A stretch of 64,000 bases of DNA from CAVQXR01 sp963717955. Its GTDB lineage: Bacteria > Actinomycetota > Thermoleophilia > Gaiellales > Gaiellaceae. Shown piece after piece: positions 54,479 to 62,974 of the stretch. How positions within the stretch are numbered: the stretch's first letter is position 1; the number at the start of each line of letters is the position of its first letter. A program made the position numbers and the translations under genes. A model generated the notes under the pieces. The model was not told where the DNA came from. It made no database searches and saw nothing but the letters and a program-made list of their open reading frames with translations. The DNA lies in assembly GCA_963717955.1 (NCBI GenBank), contig CAVQXR010000001.1:1860001-1924000 (forward strand), written 5' to 3'.

Positions 54479-55692
54479 GCTCCCGGCGCTCGACGTCGCC
54501 GTGGGTGCCGATCTCGGGCGCCGCGCTCGCGGTCGGGCTCTCCTACCTCGTGATCTTCTCGGTGCCGCCGCTCATCACGACGTTCGTCGACGACCTCGGG
54601 CTCTCGCACGCCCAGGCGGGCGCGCTCATGAGCGTCTGCCTCGGCGGCTTCCTCGTCTCGAGCCTCTTCTCGGGACGCCTCGCGCGCCGCTTCGGGCCCA
54701 TCTCCGTCGTCGTCGCCGGCCTCGTCCTCTGCGGCGTCGCGAGCATCTGCTTCGGGCTCACCGACAGCCTCGCGCTGCTCCTCCTGTGCCGGGCTGCGAT
54801 CGGGGTCGCCGGCGGTCTGATCTACGCGCCGGGCGTCACCTTCGTCACCTCGCAGCTTCCTGCAAGGCGCGCGAACATCGGCGTCGGGGTCTTCCTCTGC
54901 GGCCTGTCGATCGGCGGCACGATCGCGTTCTTCGCGACTCGCCTGCTCGCCGACGCGCAGGACTGGCGCTGGCCGTCCTGGATCTACGGTGTCGCCGTAC
55001 TCATCGGCGCCGTCGTCGTCCTCGTGGTCTCCGGGCCGTTCTCTCACCGGCCCTCGAGCACCGACAGCGCGCGTATGACGCCGATCGGCACCCTGCTCGA
55101 GAGCAGGCCGTTCCGGCTCCTCCTCGTGTCGCTGTTCGCGGGCCTCTTCGTCGCCTACGGCGTGTTCACCTGGATCCCGCCGTACCTCGACGAGTCCGCC
55201 GGGCTCACGACCGCCGAGATCAGCCTCACGTCCGCGCTGATGACGCTCGTCGGCATCCCGGCGACCTTCGGGCTGGGCTGGCTCGCCGACCGCAGCCGCC
55301 GGCCGCTCGCAGTCGCGGGGGCCGCTCTCGCCTTCCCGATCATGCTCGTCGCGTTCGCGCTGACGGCGACACCCTCACCCGGCTTCGCCACCCTCGTCGC
55401 GGCGGTGTCGGCGTTCGGCGTCTCCGGCGGCCTCGGCCCGCTCTATGCCCAGCCGCCCGGCCTGTTCGGGGCCGCCGGCGGAGCGAGCGCCTCCGGGATC
55501 GCTGCCGCGGCAGCGATGGGCGGCGCCGTCGCGTCCACCTACCTGGGCGGGTGGATCGTGGGCGCCACCGACGGCTACAGCGTCGCGTTCTGGATCTACG
55601 CGGGCGGCGCAGCGGTCACCGGGCTCTTCCTCGTGCCGCTGGTCGCGGCGAGCCTCGGGCGCGTCGCGCCCGCTACGGCACGAGCGCGATGA
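54475..55692 (+). CDS. Major facilitator superfamily transporter
   Basis: 405 residues with about twelve transmembrane helices. The loop 2-3 motif is GRLARRFGP, and the sixth to seventh loop is cytoplasmic with TDSARMTPIGTLL. The second half repeats the pattern with GWLADRSRRP. The substrate is unknown; its position suggests uptake or export of the acetoin/2-oxo acid pathway substrate. GTG 54475 overlaps the acoX stop (GTGA). The last 20 bases overlap the 3' end of the convergent E1-like gene. Confidence 0.9.
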   Translation: MSSRRSTSPWVPISGAALAVGLSYLVIFSVPPLITTFVDDLGLSHAQAGALMSVCLGGFLVSSLFSGRLARRFGPISVVVAGLVLCGVASICFGLTDSLALLLLCRAAIGVAGGLIYAPGVTFVTSQLPARRANIGVGVFLCGLSIGGTIAFFATRLLADAQDWRWPSWIYGVAVLIGAVVVLVVSGPFSHRPSSTDSARMTPIGTLLESRPFRLLLVSLFAGLFVAYGVFTWIPPYLDESAGLTTAEISLTSALMTLVGIPATFGLGWLADRSRRPLAVAGAALAFPIMLVAFALTATPSPGFATLVAAVSAFGVSGGLGPLYAQPPGLFGAAGGASASGIAAAAAMGGAVASTYLGGWIVGATDGYSVAFWIYAGGAAVTGLFLVPLVAASLGRVAPATARAR

Positions 55693-58042
55693 GCGCGGCC
55701 GTCGCGATCGCGTCCGGGGAGAGGGCGTACGCCTCGTAGACGTCGGGCTGCGAGCCGCACTGCCCGAAGCGGTCGACACCGAGTGGAACGGCTCGCATCC
55801 CGAGGCAGCCGCCGAGGAAGGCGAGCGCATGCGAGGCCCCGTCGATCACGGTCACGATCGACAGGCTCCGGAGCTCGGGGCCGATCAGACGCTCGAGATG
55901 CGACGGCTCACGCGCCGCCCGCAGATCGTCGAGCTGCGTGAGGCGGTGCCGCCGCCAGTCCCGGTAGAGGCGGTCCGGGGACGAGACGCAAAGGACGCCG
56001 GCGGACACGCCCTCCTCCTGCTCGAGCAACGAGGCCGCGTCGACGGCCTCCGGCACCATCGCCCCGCAGGTCGCGAGGATCACGGAATCGCCATCTGGGT
56101 CGGGCGGGCGAAGCCAGAAGGCGCCGGCGAGCACGTCGGCGCGAACCGCATCCTCGCCACGCTCCGCCACGAGGGCGGAGAAGGGCGCCTGGACGACCGG
56201 CTTCGTCGAGAGCCGCAGGTAGAGCGACTCGCCGCCGGGCTCCTGCATGGAGCGGATCCCGTCGAGAAGCAGCCATTCGAGCTCGCGGCCGAACGCCGGC
56301 TCCGCGTAGGTGACGCCGGGGAGCTCGATCCCGATCCCCGGCGTCACGGTCGACTGATGGGCCCCGCCCTCCCGCGAGAGCGAGACTCCTGACGGGGTGC
56401 CGAGCACGATGAACCTGCTGTCCGAGTAGGCGCCGTAGATAAACGCGTCGAGCCCGCGGCAGACGAAGGGATCGTAGACGGTGCCGATCGGGAACAGCTG
56501 CTCGCCCTGGTAGTCGCGCGTCTTCCCGAGCTCGCCGATCGCCAGGAACAGGTTCATCTCCGAGATGCCGAGCTCGACGTGCCGGCCATGGGGCGACACA
56601 CGCCAGGCGAGCGGCGAGGCGTCCTCCCGATCGTAGGTCGGCTCCTCGATCGTGCCGAAGACGCCCACCTTGTTGATCCACCCGCCGAGGTTCGTCGAGA
56701 CCGAGACGTCCGGGGAGACGGTGACGATCCGCTCCGCGAGCCCGTCCGAGCGTGAGAGATCGAGCAGGATCCGGCCGACCATCTCCTGCGTGGAGATGCT
56801 CGCGGGGTCGCGTGTCGAGATCGAAGCGGGCACCGGGATCGGGGGCTTCGGCGTGCGCGTCGGCCGCTCGAGCCGCACGGCCGCCTGCTCGCAGAGCCGG
56901 CCCGCCCGGCTCCCCGGGTCGAACGGGTCCCATTCGTCCTCGGACGTCAGCCCCGACGCGGTGCGCAGGGCATCGATCTGCTCGCCCGTCAGCAGCGCCG
57001 AGTGGTTGAGTGGATGGCCGGCGATCGGGAGCCCGAAGCCCTTGATCGTGTAGGCGAAGAGGATCGTCGGCCGGTCGGTCTCCGCCCGGGCCCGCGCGAG
57101 CGCGCCGAGGATGTCACCGAGATCGTGGCCGCCGAGGTCCTGGATCAACGCCGCGATCTCCCCCGGGTAGTGCGCGAGGATGCGCTCGAGGCGGTCGCGC
57201 TGCTTCCCGCGGAGGTCGTCGAGCAGGGTCCCGACCACGACCTCCTCGGGCGCGCCGAACAGGCTCTGGTAGAGCTGGTTCGGCATCTCGTCGATCCGAC
57301 GCCTGAGCACGCTGCCGTGGTCTCGCGCGAAGGCCTCGCGCAGGCGCCGTCCGTATTTCAGCTCGAGCACCTGCCAGCCTGCGGCGCGAAACTGATCCTC
57401 GAGCTCGTGCGCCCTGATGATCGGGACGACGCGGTCGAGGCTCTGCCGATTGAGGTCGACGATCCAGAGGACGTTGCCGAGGCCGCGCGTCTGTGGCTCG
57501 AGCACGGCCTCCCAGAGGTTCCCCTCGTCGAGCTCGGCGTCCCCGAGGAGGCTGATGAAGCGCCCGCCCGTCCCGGCGCCGAAGTGCGACTCGACGTAGC
57601 GGTTCGCGAGCGCTCCGAACAGGGGCGCGGCTGAGCCGATCCCGACCGAGCCGGTCGAGTAATCCACGCGGAAGACGTCCTTCGTTCGCGACGGGTAGGC
57701 CTGGAGGCCGCCGAGCTCCCGCAGCCTCGTCAGGTAGCTCCGGTCGAGCCGGCCGAGGAGATACTCGATGGCATGGAGCACGGGCGAGGCGTGCGGCTTG
57801 ACCGAGACGAGATCCTCGGCCCGCAGGTCGTGGAAATACAGCGCGGTCAGCAGGGAGACGAGCGACGCCGAGGATGCCTGGTGGCCGCCGACCTTCAGCT
57901 CGTCGCCCCTGGGTCGCTCCCGGTTCGCGAAATCGACGATCCGGATCGCGAGCCACAGGACGCGCCGTTCGACCGCCTTCAGCGCCTCGAGCTCGCCTGC
58001 CTCAGGCCCCTCGGCGACCCCGCTGCGCGTACCGTTCCCCAT
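55673..58042 (-). CDS. Homodimeric 2-oxo acid dehydrogenase E1/transketolase-like enzyme (AceE family)
   Basis: 789 residues, slightly shorter than AceE (about 880-930). Thiamine-diphosphate site: GDAELDEGNLWEAVLEPQTRG ending in DLNRQ, where AceE has GDGEMDEPE. Earlier conserved segments include KVGGHQASSASL and DYSTGSVGIGSA. The C-terminal part has VPLGVDRFGQCGSQPDVYEAY, close to AceE's GTDGFGRSD region. Substrate could be pyruvate or another 2-oxo acid. No E2/E3 for a homodimeric E1 is adjacent. ATG 58042 has AGGAG upstream. It overlaps the MFS gene at 3' ends and is divergent from the GntR gene. Confidence 0.87.
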   Translation of the reverse strand: MGNGTRSGVAEGPEAGELEALKAVERRVLWLAIRIVDFANRERPRGDELKVGGHQASSASLVSLLTALYFHDLRAEDLVSVKPHASPVLHAIEYLLGRLDRSYLTRLRELGGLQAYPSRTKDVFRVDYSTGSVGIGSAAPLFGALANRYVESHFGAGTGGRFISLLGDAELDEGNLWEAVLEPQTRGLGNVLWIVDLNRQSLDRVVPIIRAHELEDQFRAAGWQVLELKYGRRLREAFARDHGSVLRRRIDEMPNQLYQSLFGAPEEVVVGTLLDDLRGKQRDRLERILAHYPGEIAALIQDLGGHDLGDILGALARARAETDRPTILFAYTIKGFGLPIAGHPLNHSALLTGEQIDALRTASGLTSEDEWDPFDPGSRAGRLCEQAAVRLERPTRTPKPPIPVPASISTRDPASISTQEMVGRILLDLSRSDGLAERIVTVSPDVSVSTNLGGWINKVGVFGTIEEPTYDREDASPLAWRVSPHGRHVELGISEMNLFLAIGELGKTRDYQGEQLFPIGTVYDPFVCRGLDAFIYGAYSDSRFIVLGTPSGVSLSREGGAHQSTVTPGIGIELPGVTYAEPAFGRELEWLLLDGIRSMQEPGGESLYLRLSTKPVVQAPFSALVAERGEDAVRADVLAGAFWLRPPDPDGDSVILATCGAMVPEAVDAASLLEQEEGVSAGVLCVSSPDRLYRDWRRHRLTQLDDLRAAREPSHLERLIGPELRSLSIVTVIDGASHALAFLGGCLGMRAVPLGVDRFGQCGSQPDVYEAYALSPDAIATAALIALVP

Positions 58043-58100
58043 TCCGCCCGCTCCTATACTGTCAAAAGATCAACTCTATTGCTCTTTCGAGGATGAAGCC
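58043..58100. promoter_or_regulatory. AT-rich divergent control region of the E1-like and GntR genes
   Basis: The 58-base gap holds CTATACTGTCAAAAGATCAA, a clearly AT-rich island. TATACT is a -10 candidate for the GntR gene. On the other strand TATAGG lies 10 bases before the E1 start. Overlapping divergent promoters here would allow the GntR protein to control both. I do not see a clean GntR palindrome. Confidence 0.45.
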
Positions 58101-58856
58101 ATGATGCAGACAGCGGCCGCGGCCGCCGAGGCCGACGTCTTCCCCGATCTCGTCCTGCCACGAGCCTCCGACGCGGTCGTCCGCGCGCTGGTCGACGGGA
58201 TCCGAGGGGGAGCGGTGGGCCCGGGAGGCCGCTTTCCGCGCGACGTCGAGCTGGCGCGACGCTTCGGCGTCAGCCGTCCGGTCGTCCGTGAGGCGCTCGA
58301 CGCGCTCCGGCGAGCCGGGATCGTGGAGATCCGGCGCGGGAACCGCGGCGGGGTGTTCCTCCGCTCGCTCGCCATCCCGACCGAGCTGCTCACCGAGCGG
58401 GACGACCTCGAGCTGGAGGAGATCACGCGCCTGCTCGAAGCGCGCCGCACGATCGAGACGACCTGCGCCCTCCTCGCCTCCGAGCGCGCGGCCGATGGCC
58501 AGCTCGACGAGCTCGAGTCGCTCGCCCGGCTCCTCGAGACCGCCCGCGAGAGGCCCGGGGACTTCATCGAGCTCGACATTCGCTTCCACCTGCGGATCGC
58601 CGGGCTCTCCGCGAACCTGCCGCTCCAGGCGTTCCTCGCGACCGTCTTCCGCGACCTCGCGGCGGTCCGGGCCAGGTACCCGATCGCCTACGGCGACATG
58701 GACAAGGCGATCGCGTACCAGCTGGACACGCTCGCCGCGCTGCGCTCCCACGACCCCGAGCGCGTCCTCTCGAGCATGGACCGACACCTGCGGGGCCTCG
58801 AGGGGCACTTCCTCGGTCGGGCGATCGTCCTGCGGCGGCCGGCCCTGACCGCCTGA
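58101..58856 (+). CDS. GntR/FadR-family transcriptional regulator
   Basis: 251 residues. Winged helix near residues 20-85 with the GntR recognition pattern ELARRFGVSRPVVREALDALRRAGI and the wing EIRRGNRGGVFL. The C-terminal FCD-type all-helical domain has FIELDIRFHLRIAGLSANLPL, where Asp/His residues usually bind a metal and ligand. Such regulators often sense 2-oxo or organic acids. It is divergent from the E1-like gene and overlaps the next ORF by one base (TGATG). Confidence 0.9.
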   Translation: MMQTAAAAAEADVFPDLVLPRASDAVVRALVDGIRGGAVGPGGRFPRDVELARRFGVSRPVVREALDALRRAGIVEIRRGNRGGVFLRSLAIPTELLTERDDLELEEITRLLEARRTIETTCALLASERAADGQLDELESLARLLETARERPGDFIELDIRFHLRIAGLSANLPLQAFLATVFRDLAAVRARYPIAYGDMDKAIAYQLDTLAALRSHDPERVLSSMDRHLRGLEGHFLGRAIVLRRPALTA

Positions 58857-59269
58857 TGCTGGCCCGGTGGCTCTCGGCGCTCGAGCGGCGCCTGGCCGAG
58901 GGCGACGTCGACGAGCTCGCAATCGCCCTCGTCTCCCTCGGCTTTGCGGCCGGCAGCGAGATCGAGATCCCGGACGGCGAACGGCGCGCCGTCGGGCGGC
59001 GCGCGCTGCTCCTGCTCGCAACGGGCGGTGACCCGGCGCGCGGGCTCGACTTCGAGGGACGCGCGGTGCGGTCGGCCGCCGACGAGCTCGAGACGCCGGA
59101 GCGCCGCGCAGCACTGGCGGCCGGCCTCGCACGGCTCGTGGGGCCGGCGTCCGGCCTGCCGCACGTCCGCGAGGCGCTGCGAGGCCTGCGAGAGGAGCCC
59201 GACCTCGCCTGGCGCGCGTACGCGGCGTCCGTCCTCGCCGACGAGCTCGAGAGCGACGAGGGCCCGTAA
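58856..59269 (+). CDS. Hypothetical helical protein
   Basis: 137 residues, acidic and rich in Ala, Leu, Arg and Glu, probably all alpha-helical (LARWLSALERRLAEGDVDEL, WRAYAASVLADELES). No signal peptide or membrane segment. I do not recognise the family. Its ATG overlaps the GntR stop (TGATG), so translation is coupled to the regulator. Confidence 0.6.
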   Translation: MLARWLSALERRLAEGDVDELAIALVSLGFAAGSEIEIPDGERRAVGRRALLLLATGGDPARGLDFEGRAVRSAADELETPERRAALAAGLARLVGPASGLPHVREALRGLREEPDLAWRAYAASVLADELESDEGP

Positions 59270-59335
59270 CGAGTTCAGGGCCTGTTCAGATCCGCTCCGT
59301 ACCATCGAGACCGTGACCGGCTCCGTCCCCGGTGA

Positions 59336-61006
59336 GTGGAACGCGTGGCGCTGCTGATCGGAATCGCGCTCGTCGCCGGGATGGTGACGGCGATCAGCCC
59401 GTGCGTGCTGCCCGTCCTTCCGGTCGTGTTCGCGGGCAGCGCCATGGGGGGCCGACGCCGCCCCTACGCCATCGTCGCCGGCCTCGTCCTCAGCTTCACG
59501 GCGTTCACGCTCGCCGCAACCGCGCTGCTCGGCGCGCTCGACCTCCCGCAGGACCTGCTGCGCGACATCGCCATCGGCGCCGTCGCGGCGCTGGGGCTCG
59601 CGCTCCTCGTGCCCCGCGTCGGGCATGTCCTCGAGCGGCCGTTCCACGCGCTCGGGCGCCGGTCCCCCGGGGACGTGGGGGGCGGCCTGCTCCTCGGCGT
59701 GAGCCTCGGCCTCCTGTTCACCCCGTGCGCCGGCCCGATCATCGGCGCGATCGCCTTCGTCGCCGCGACGCAGCGCTTCAGCGTCGAGGCGATCGCCGTC
59801 ACGCTCGCGTACGCGGCCGGGGCCGGCCTCGTGCTCCTCGCGCTCGCGCTGGCGGTCAGGAGAGGGCTCGACCTCGCGCCGCTGCGAGCGCGGGCACCGG
59901 CGGTCCGCCGCGCGTTCGGAGCGCTCGTGCTCGCCGTCGCGGTGCTGATGGCGATCGGCCTCGACACCCGGCTGCAGGCGCGGGTCCCCGGCTACGCGAG
60001 AGCGCTCCAGGGGCTCGAGGAGCGCGCCGCGAGAGACGGCGACCTCGCGCGTCTCGTCCAGGACGGCGTGGACGGGCACGATGCGACGGCTCTCGACGAC
60101 TTCGGCCGCGCGCCCGAGTTCGAGCGGATCCAGCTCTGGCTGAACTCCGGGCCGCTCACGATGGAGAGCCTGCGCGGGAAGGTCGTCCTGATCGACTTCT
60201 GGACGTACTCGTGCGTGAACTGCATCCGGACGCTGCCCTACCTGCGCGAGTGGCACCGCGCCTACGCCGACCGCGGGCTCGTCATCGTGGGCGTGCACAC
60301 ACCCGAGTTCGCGTTCGAGCGCGTGCCCGGGAACGTCCGGGATGCGCTCCGCGACCTCGACGTCGACTGGCCGGTGGCACTCGACCCCGATTTCGGCACG
60401 TGGAGCGCCTGGGGCAATCAGTACTGGCCGGCCGAGTACTTCGTCGACCGCAGCGGTCATGTCCGCTTTGCGCACTTCGGCGAGGGCGAGTACGAGCAGA
60501 AGGAGCGTGTGATCCGCGAGCTCCTCGACGAGGACGGGCTCTCGCAGCCGGTGGCCGCCGGGATCACGGATCAGACGCCGACCGCTCCCCAGACCCCGGA
60601 GACCTACCTCGGCTCCGCCCGGGTCGACCGCTTCGCCGGCGCGACGATCGAGCCCGGTCGCTTCGCCCGGTACGAGCTGCCCTGGTTCGTGCCCGAGGAC
60701 GAGTTCGGGCTCGGAGGGGAGTGGAAGGTCGAGCCGGAGCGGGCGATCGCCGGCCGGGACGCGCGGATCCGCCTGCACTACCGCGGCGGCCGCGTCTTTC
60801 TCGTCCTCGGCCCCGGGCCAAGGGGAGTCGGCGCGGTGGAGGTGACGCTCGACGGCAAGCCGGTCGGCTCGGTCACGGTGGACGGCCACCGCCTCTACCC
60901 GATCGCCGTGTCCCCGGCAGCGGATGGCGGCGGCGGCTCCTCCCACCTCCTCGACCTGCGCCTGACGCCCGGCGTCGAAGCCTATGCCTTCACGTTCGGG
61001 ACCTGA
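59336..61006 (+). CDS. DipZ-like fused CcdA membrane domain and thioredoxin-like domain
   Basis: 556 residues. Residues 1-215 form a six-helix CcdA/DsbD-type electron-transfer domain with one cysteine in TAISPCVLPVLP and one in LFTPCAGPIIGA. Residues 240-430 form a TlpA/thioredoxin-like extracytoplasmic domain with CxxC as SCVNCIRTLPYL near residue 291. The final 125 residues are a beta-sandwich like the C-terminal domain of mycobacterial DipZ. Function: carrying reducing power from cytoplasmic thioredoxin across the membrane to extracytoplasmic thiols. The start is GTG 59336, or GTG 59345 three codons later. Confidence 0.92.
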   Translation: MERVALLIGIALVAGMVTAISPCVLPVLPVVFAGSAMGGRRRPYAIVAGLVLSFTAFTLAATALLGALDLPQDLLRDIAIGAVAALGLALLVPRVGHVLERPFHALGRRSPGDVGGGLLLGVSLGLLFTPCAGPIIGAIAFVAATQRFSVEAIAVTLAYAAGAGLVLLALALAVRRGLDLAPLRARAPAVRRAFGALVLAVAVLMAIGLDTRLQARVPGYARALQGLEERAARDGDLARLVQDGVDGHDATALDDFGRAPEFERIQLWLNSGPLTMESLRGKVVLIDFWTYSCVNCIRTLPYLREWHRAYADRGLVIVGVHTPEFAFERVPGNVRDALRDLDVDWPVALDPDFGTWSAWGNQYWPAEYFVDRSGHVRFAHFGEGEYEQKERVIRELLDEDGLSQPVAAGITDQTPTAPQTPETYLGSARVDRFAGATIEPGRFARYELPWFVPEDEFGLGGEWKVEPERAIAGRDARIRLHYRGGRVFLVLGPGPRGVGAVEVTLDGKPVGSVTVDGHRLYPIAVSPAADGGGGSSHLLDLRLTPGVEAYAFTFGT

Positions 61007-61056
61007 GCCGCGGCAATCCGATCGCGGGTTTCGGACGAACAGACGAGCAGTGGCCG

Positions 61057-61094
61057 GGCGGCGGTGCGAGTGACTCGCCGGTCGAGCCGCCGCC
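61057..61094. terminator. Hairpin between convergent genes
   Basis: GGCGGCGG (61057-61064) pairs with CCGCCGCC (61087-61094), and GCGAG/CTCGC forms an inner stem. It lies between the 3' ends of the DipZ-like and alpha/beta-hydrolase genes, as expected of a bidirectional terminator. Confidence 0.5.
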
Positions 61095-61115
61095 TCGCTG
61101 CGACCCGTCGCGACG

Positions 61116-61904
61116 CTACGCCCAGAACTCCGCGAGCAGCGTGTTGTAGTCCGCGGGGAGCTCCTGGAAGGGCTGGTGCCCGGCACCGGGAACGACGACG
61201 AGTCGCGCGCCGGGGATCCGATCGGCGAGCTCGCGCGAGAAGCGCGGCGGGAGCACGAGGTCGAGCTCGCCGACCGTCACGAGCGCCGGGATCGAGATCC
61301 TGCCGATCCGATCGGCCGTGTCGTGGTGGAGCAACGCTTCCGCCGAGCGGCAGAAGGCATCGACCGACTGTTGGTGGGGGCTGTGCTCGAACGCGTCCAG
61401 CCACTCGTCCATCGTCCCGTCGTTCCAGATTCGCGGTGCGAAGCACCACAGGTTGACGGCGACGAGGAAGTCGCGGGTCGAGTCGGCCTTCGTGGCAGCC
61501 CACATCCAGCTCCGGAAGACCTCGTGCAGGAAGCGATCGCCCCGGCACCAGGTGCCGTTGAGGACCAGGCTGCGGACCCGACCGGGGTGGGCGAGCGCGA
61601 GCTCTTGAGCGATCGCGCCGCCCATCGACGACCCGACCAGGTGGACACGGTCGAGCTCGAGCGCGTCCATCAGCGCGACCGTGTCGGCTGCGAAGTCGGC
61701 GATCCGGAACTCACCCGGCGGCGTCGACGAGCGGCCGACGGCCCGGTTGTCGAACGTCGTCAGCCGGTAGCGATCGCGGAGGCCGGCGACCTGGTCGACC
61801 CAGCAGGCGCCCTCGTCGGCGAGACCCGACACGAGGAGCACGTCCGCGCCGACTCCCTCCTGCTCGACCCAGAGCTCGATCCCGTTCGCGGTCACGAACG
61901 GCAC
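61116..61904 (-). CDS. Alpha/beta hydrolase
   Basis: 262 residues. Nucleophile elbow GSSMGGAIA, oxyanion region VSGLADEGACW, acid in VGELDLVLP and catalytic His in PGAGHQPFQ. The N-terminal FVTANGIELWVEQEG and the DNRAVGRSSTPPGEF loop resemble enol-lactone/ester hydrolases of the 3-oxoadipate enol-lactonase group, but substrate is not assigned. GTG 61904 is six bases after TACGCT. Monocistronic and convergent with the DipZ-like gene. Confidence 0.88.
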   Translation of the reverse strand: MPFVTANGIELWVEQEGVGADVLLVSGLADEGACWVDQVAGLRDRYRLTTFDNRAVGRSSTPPGEFRIADFAADTVALMDALELDRVHLVGSSMGGAIAQELALAHPGRVRSLVLNGTWCRGDRFLHEVFRSWMWAATKADSTRDFLVAVNLWCFAPRIWNDGTMDEWLDAFEHSPHQQSVDAFCRSAEALLHHDTADRIGRISIPALVTVGELDLVLPPRFSRELADRIPGARLVVVPGAGHQPFQELPADYNTLLAEFWA

Positions 61905-61910
61905 GGCCGC

Positions 61911-61916
61911 AGCGTA
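61911..61916 (-). promoter_or_regulatory. -10 hexamer, probable leaderless start of hydrolase gene
   Basis: TACGCT on the - strand, six bases before the GTG at 61904, inside the wider GGTATACGCT. Confidence 0.5.
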
Positions 61917-62017
61917 TACCCAGGGCCGACAGGCGACCAAGGGACGGCGGCGGCGCGCCGGTGAGGCACGCGATGGTCCTCCGGAGAGGTGGCGAGCAGG
62001 TGGCGCCCCGCGACGCG

Positions 62018-62049
62018 CGAGCGTGCCTGGCACGTGCCAGGCACGCTCG
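62018..62049. terminator. Perfect 32-bp palindrome 3' of the beta-lactamase-like gene
   Basis: The half-site CGAGCGTGCCTGGCAC is followed directly by its exact reverse complement. It lies 32 bases beyond the stop of the beta-lactamase-like gene on the - strand, in a 176-base gap without genes. A hairpin with almost no loop could act in termination; a protein-binding site is the alternative. Confidence 0.5.
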
Positions 62050-62080
62050 GGTCCGTTCGGTCGCTCCCTGGGGGGCGCGC

Positions 62081-62969
62081 TCAGACGTCGAGCCCGAGGA
62101 GGTGCGCGCAGATCGCTGCGGAGCACTCGGCCACGGCGAGCGTTCCTTCGCAGTCGACGGTCTCGCGGAGGTCGCTGCCGCCGTCGGTGAAGACCGCGAG
62201 CGCGAGGGTCTTCCCGCCGGTCCGCACGAGGGCGACGTCGGCCCGGATCCCGTCGAGCTCCCCGGTCTTGTTGGCGACCCAGATCGGCCAGCTCCGCCCG
62301 TGGTACTGGGCGTACGTGTTCCAGCCGAGCCAGCGAGGCGCCTGGTCGGACAGATGCTGCCGCGCCATGACGCCCCGGAGGTACTCGCAGAGCGTCGGCG
62401 AGAGAATCTCGTCGCGCGCCAGCACCGTCAGCAGGCGCGTCTGCTCGCGTGGGGTCGAAACCCCGATCCCGCCGTCGACATCGTTCGCGATCCGCCGGAA
62501 ATCGACCTCGTGGCGCATCCGGGTCGCGGCGAGGCCGAGCCCGTCGAGGTACGCGCTCACCGCGGGCTCGCCGCCGCAACGCTCGAAGATCCGGTTCGTG
62601 GCCTCGTTGTCGGAGACGCAGATCGTCAGCTCGACGAGGTCGCGCAGGCTCATGCGCTCGACGTCGAGCTGCTTCAGCACCCCACCGCCGGCCACACGCT
62701 CCGCACGTGGGGGAAGCTCGATCATCTCGTCGAGGCGGGCGCTCCCGCGCGCGACGAGATCGAGCAGCGCGCAGCACAGCGCGACCTTGATCACCGAGGC
62801 GGTCGGGAAGCGCTCGTCCGCCGCGGAGCTCGACCGATATGCCGTCATCGAGCCTCACCGCGCAGTAGCCGAGCCGCCCCGAGAACGACGTCTCGAGCGC
62901 CGCGATCCGCTCGCCGAACGCGAGCTCGGGCCGGGGCGAGAGCGGGACGTGGTCGCGCGCCGTGGCCAT
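62081..62969 (-). CDS. Class A beta-lactamase-fold serine hydrolase, one frameshift
   Basis: About 295 residues if one base is corrected. From ATG 62969 the frame reads ELAFGERIAALETSFSGRLGYCAVRLDDG, then slips. The conserved part continues in another frame with SVIKVALCCALLD (SxxK), CVSDNEATN (SDN) and ANKTGEL (KTG). Removing one G from CGCGGCGG near 62816-62824 joins them. The three catalytic motifs are present, but I see no omega-loop ExxLN, the Glu that deacylates in class A beta-lactamases. It may be a PBP-like or other serine hydrolase rather than a true beta-lactamase. No signal peptide is visible. Confidence 0.82.
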
Positions 62970-62974
62970 CGCCG

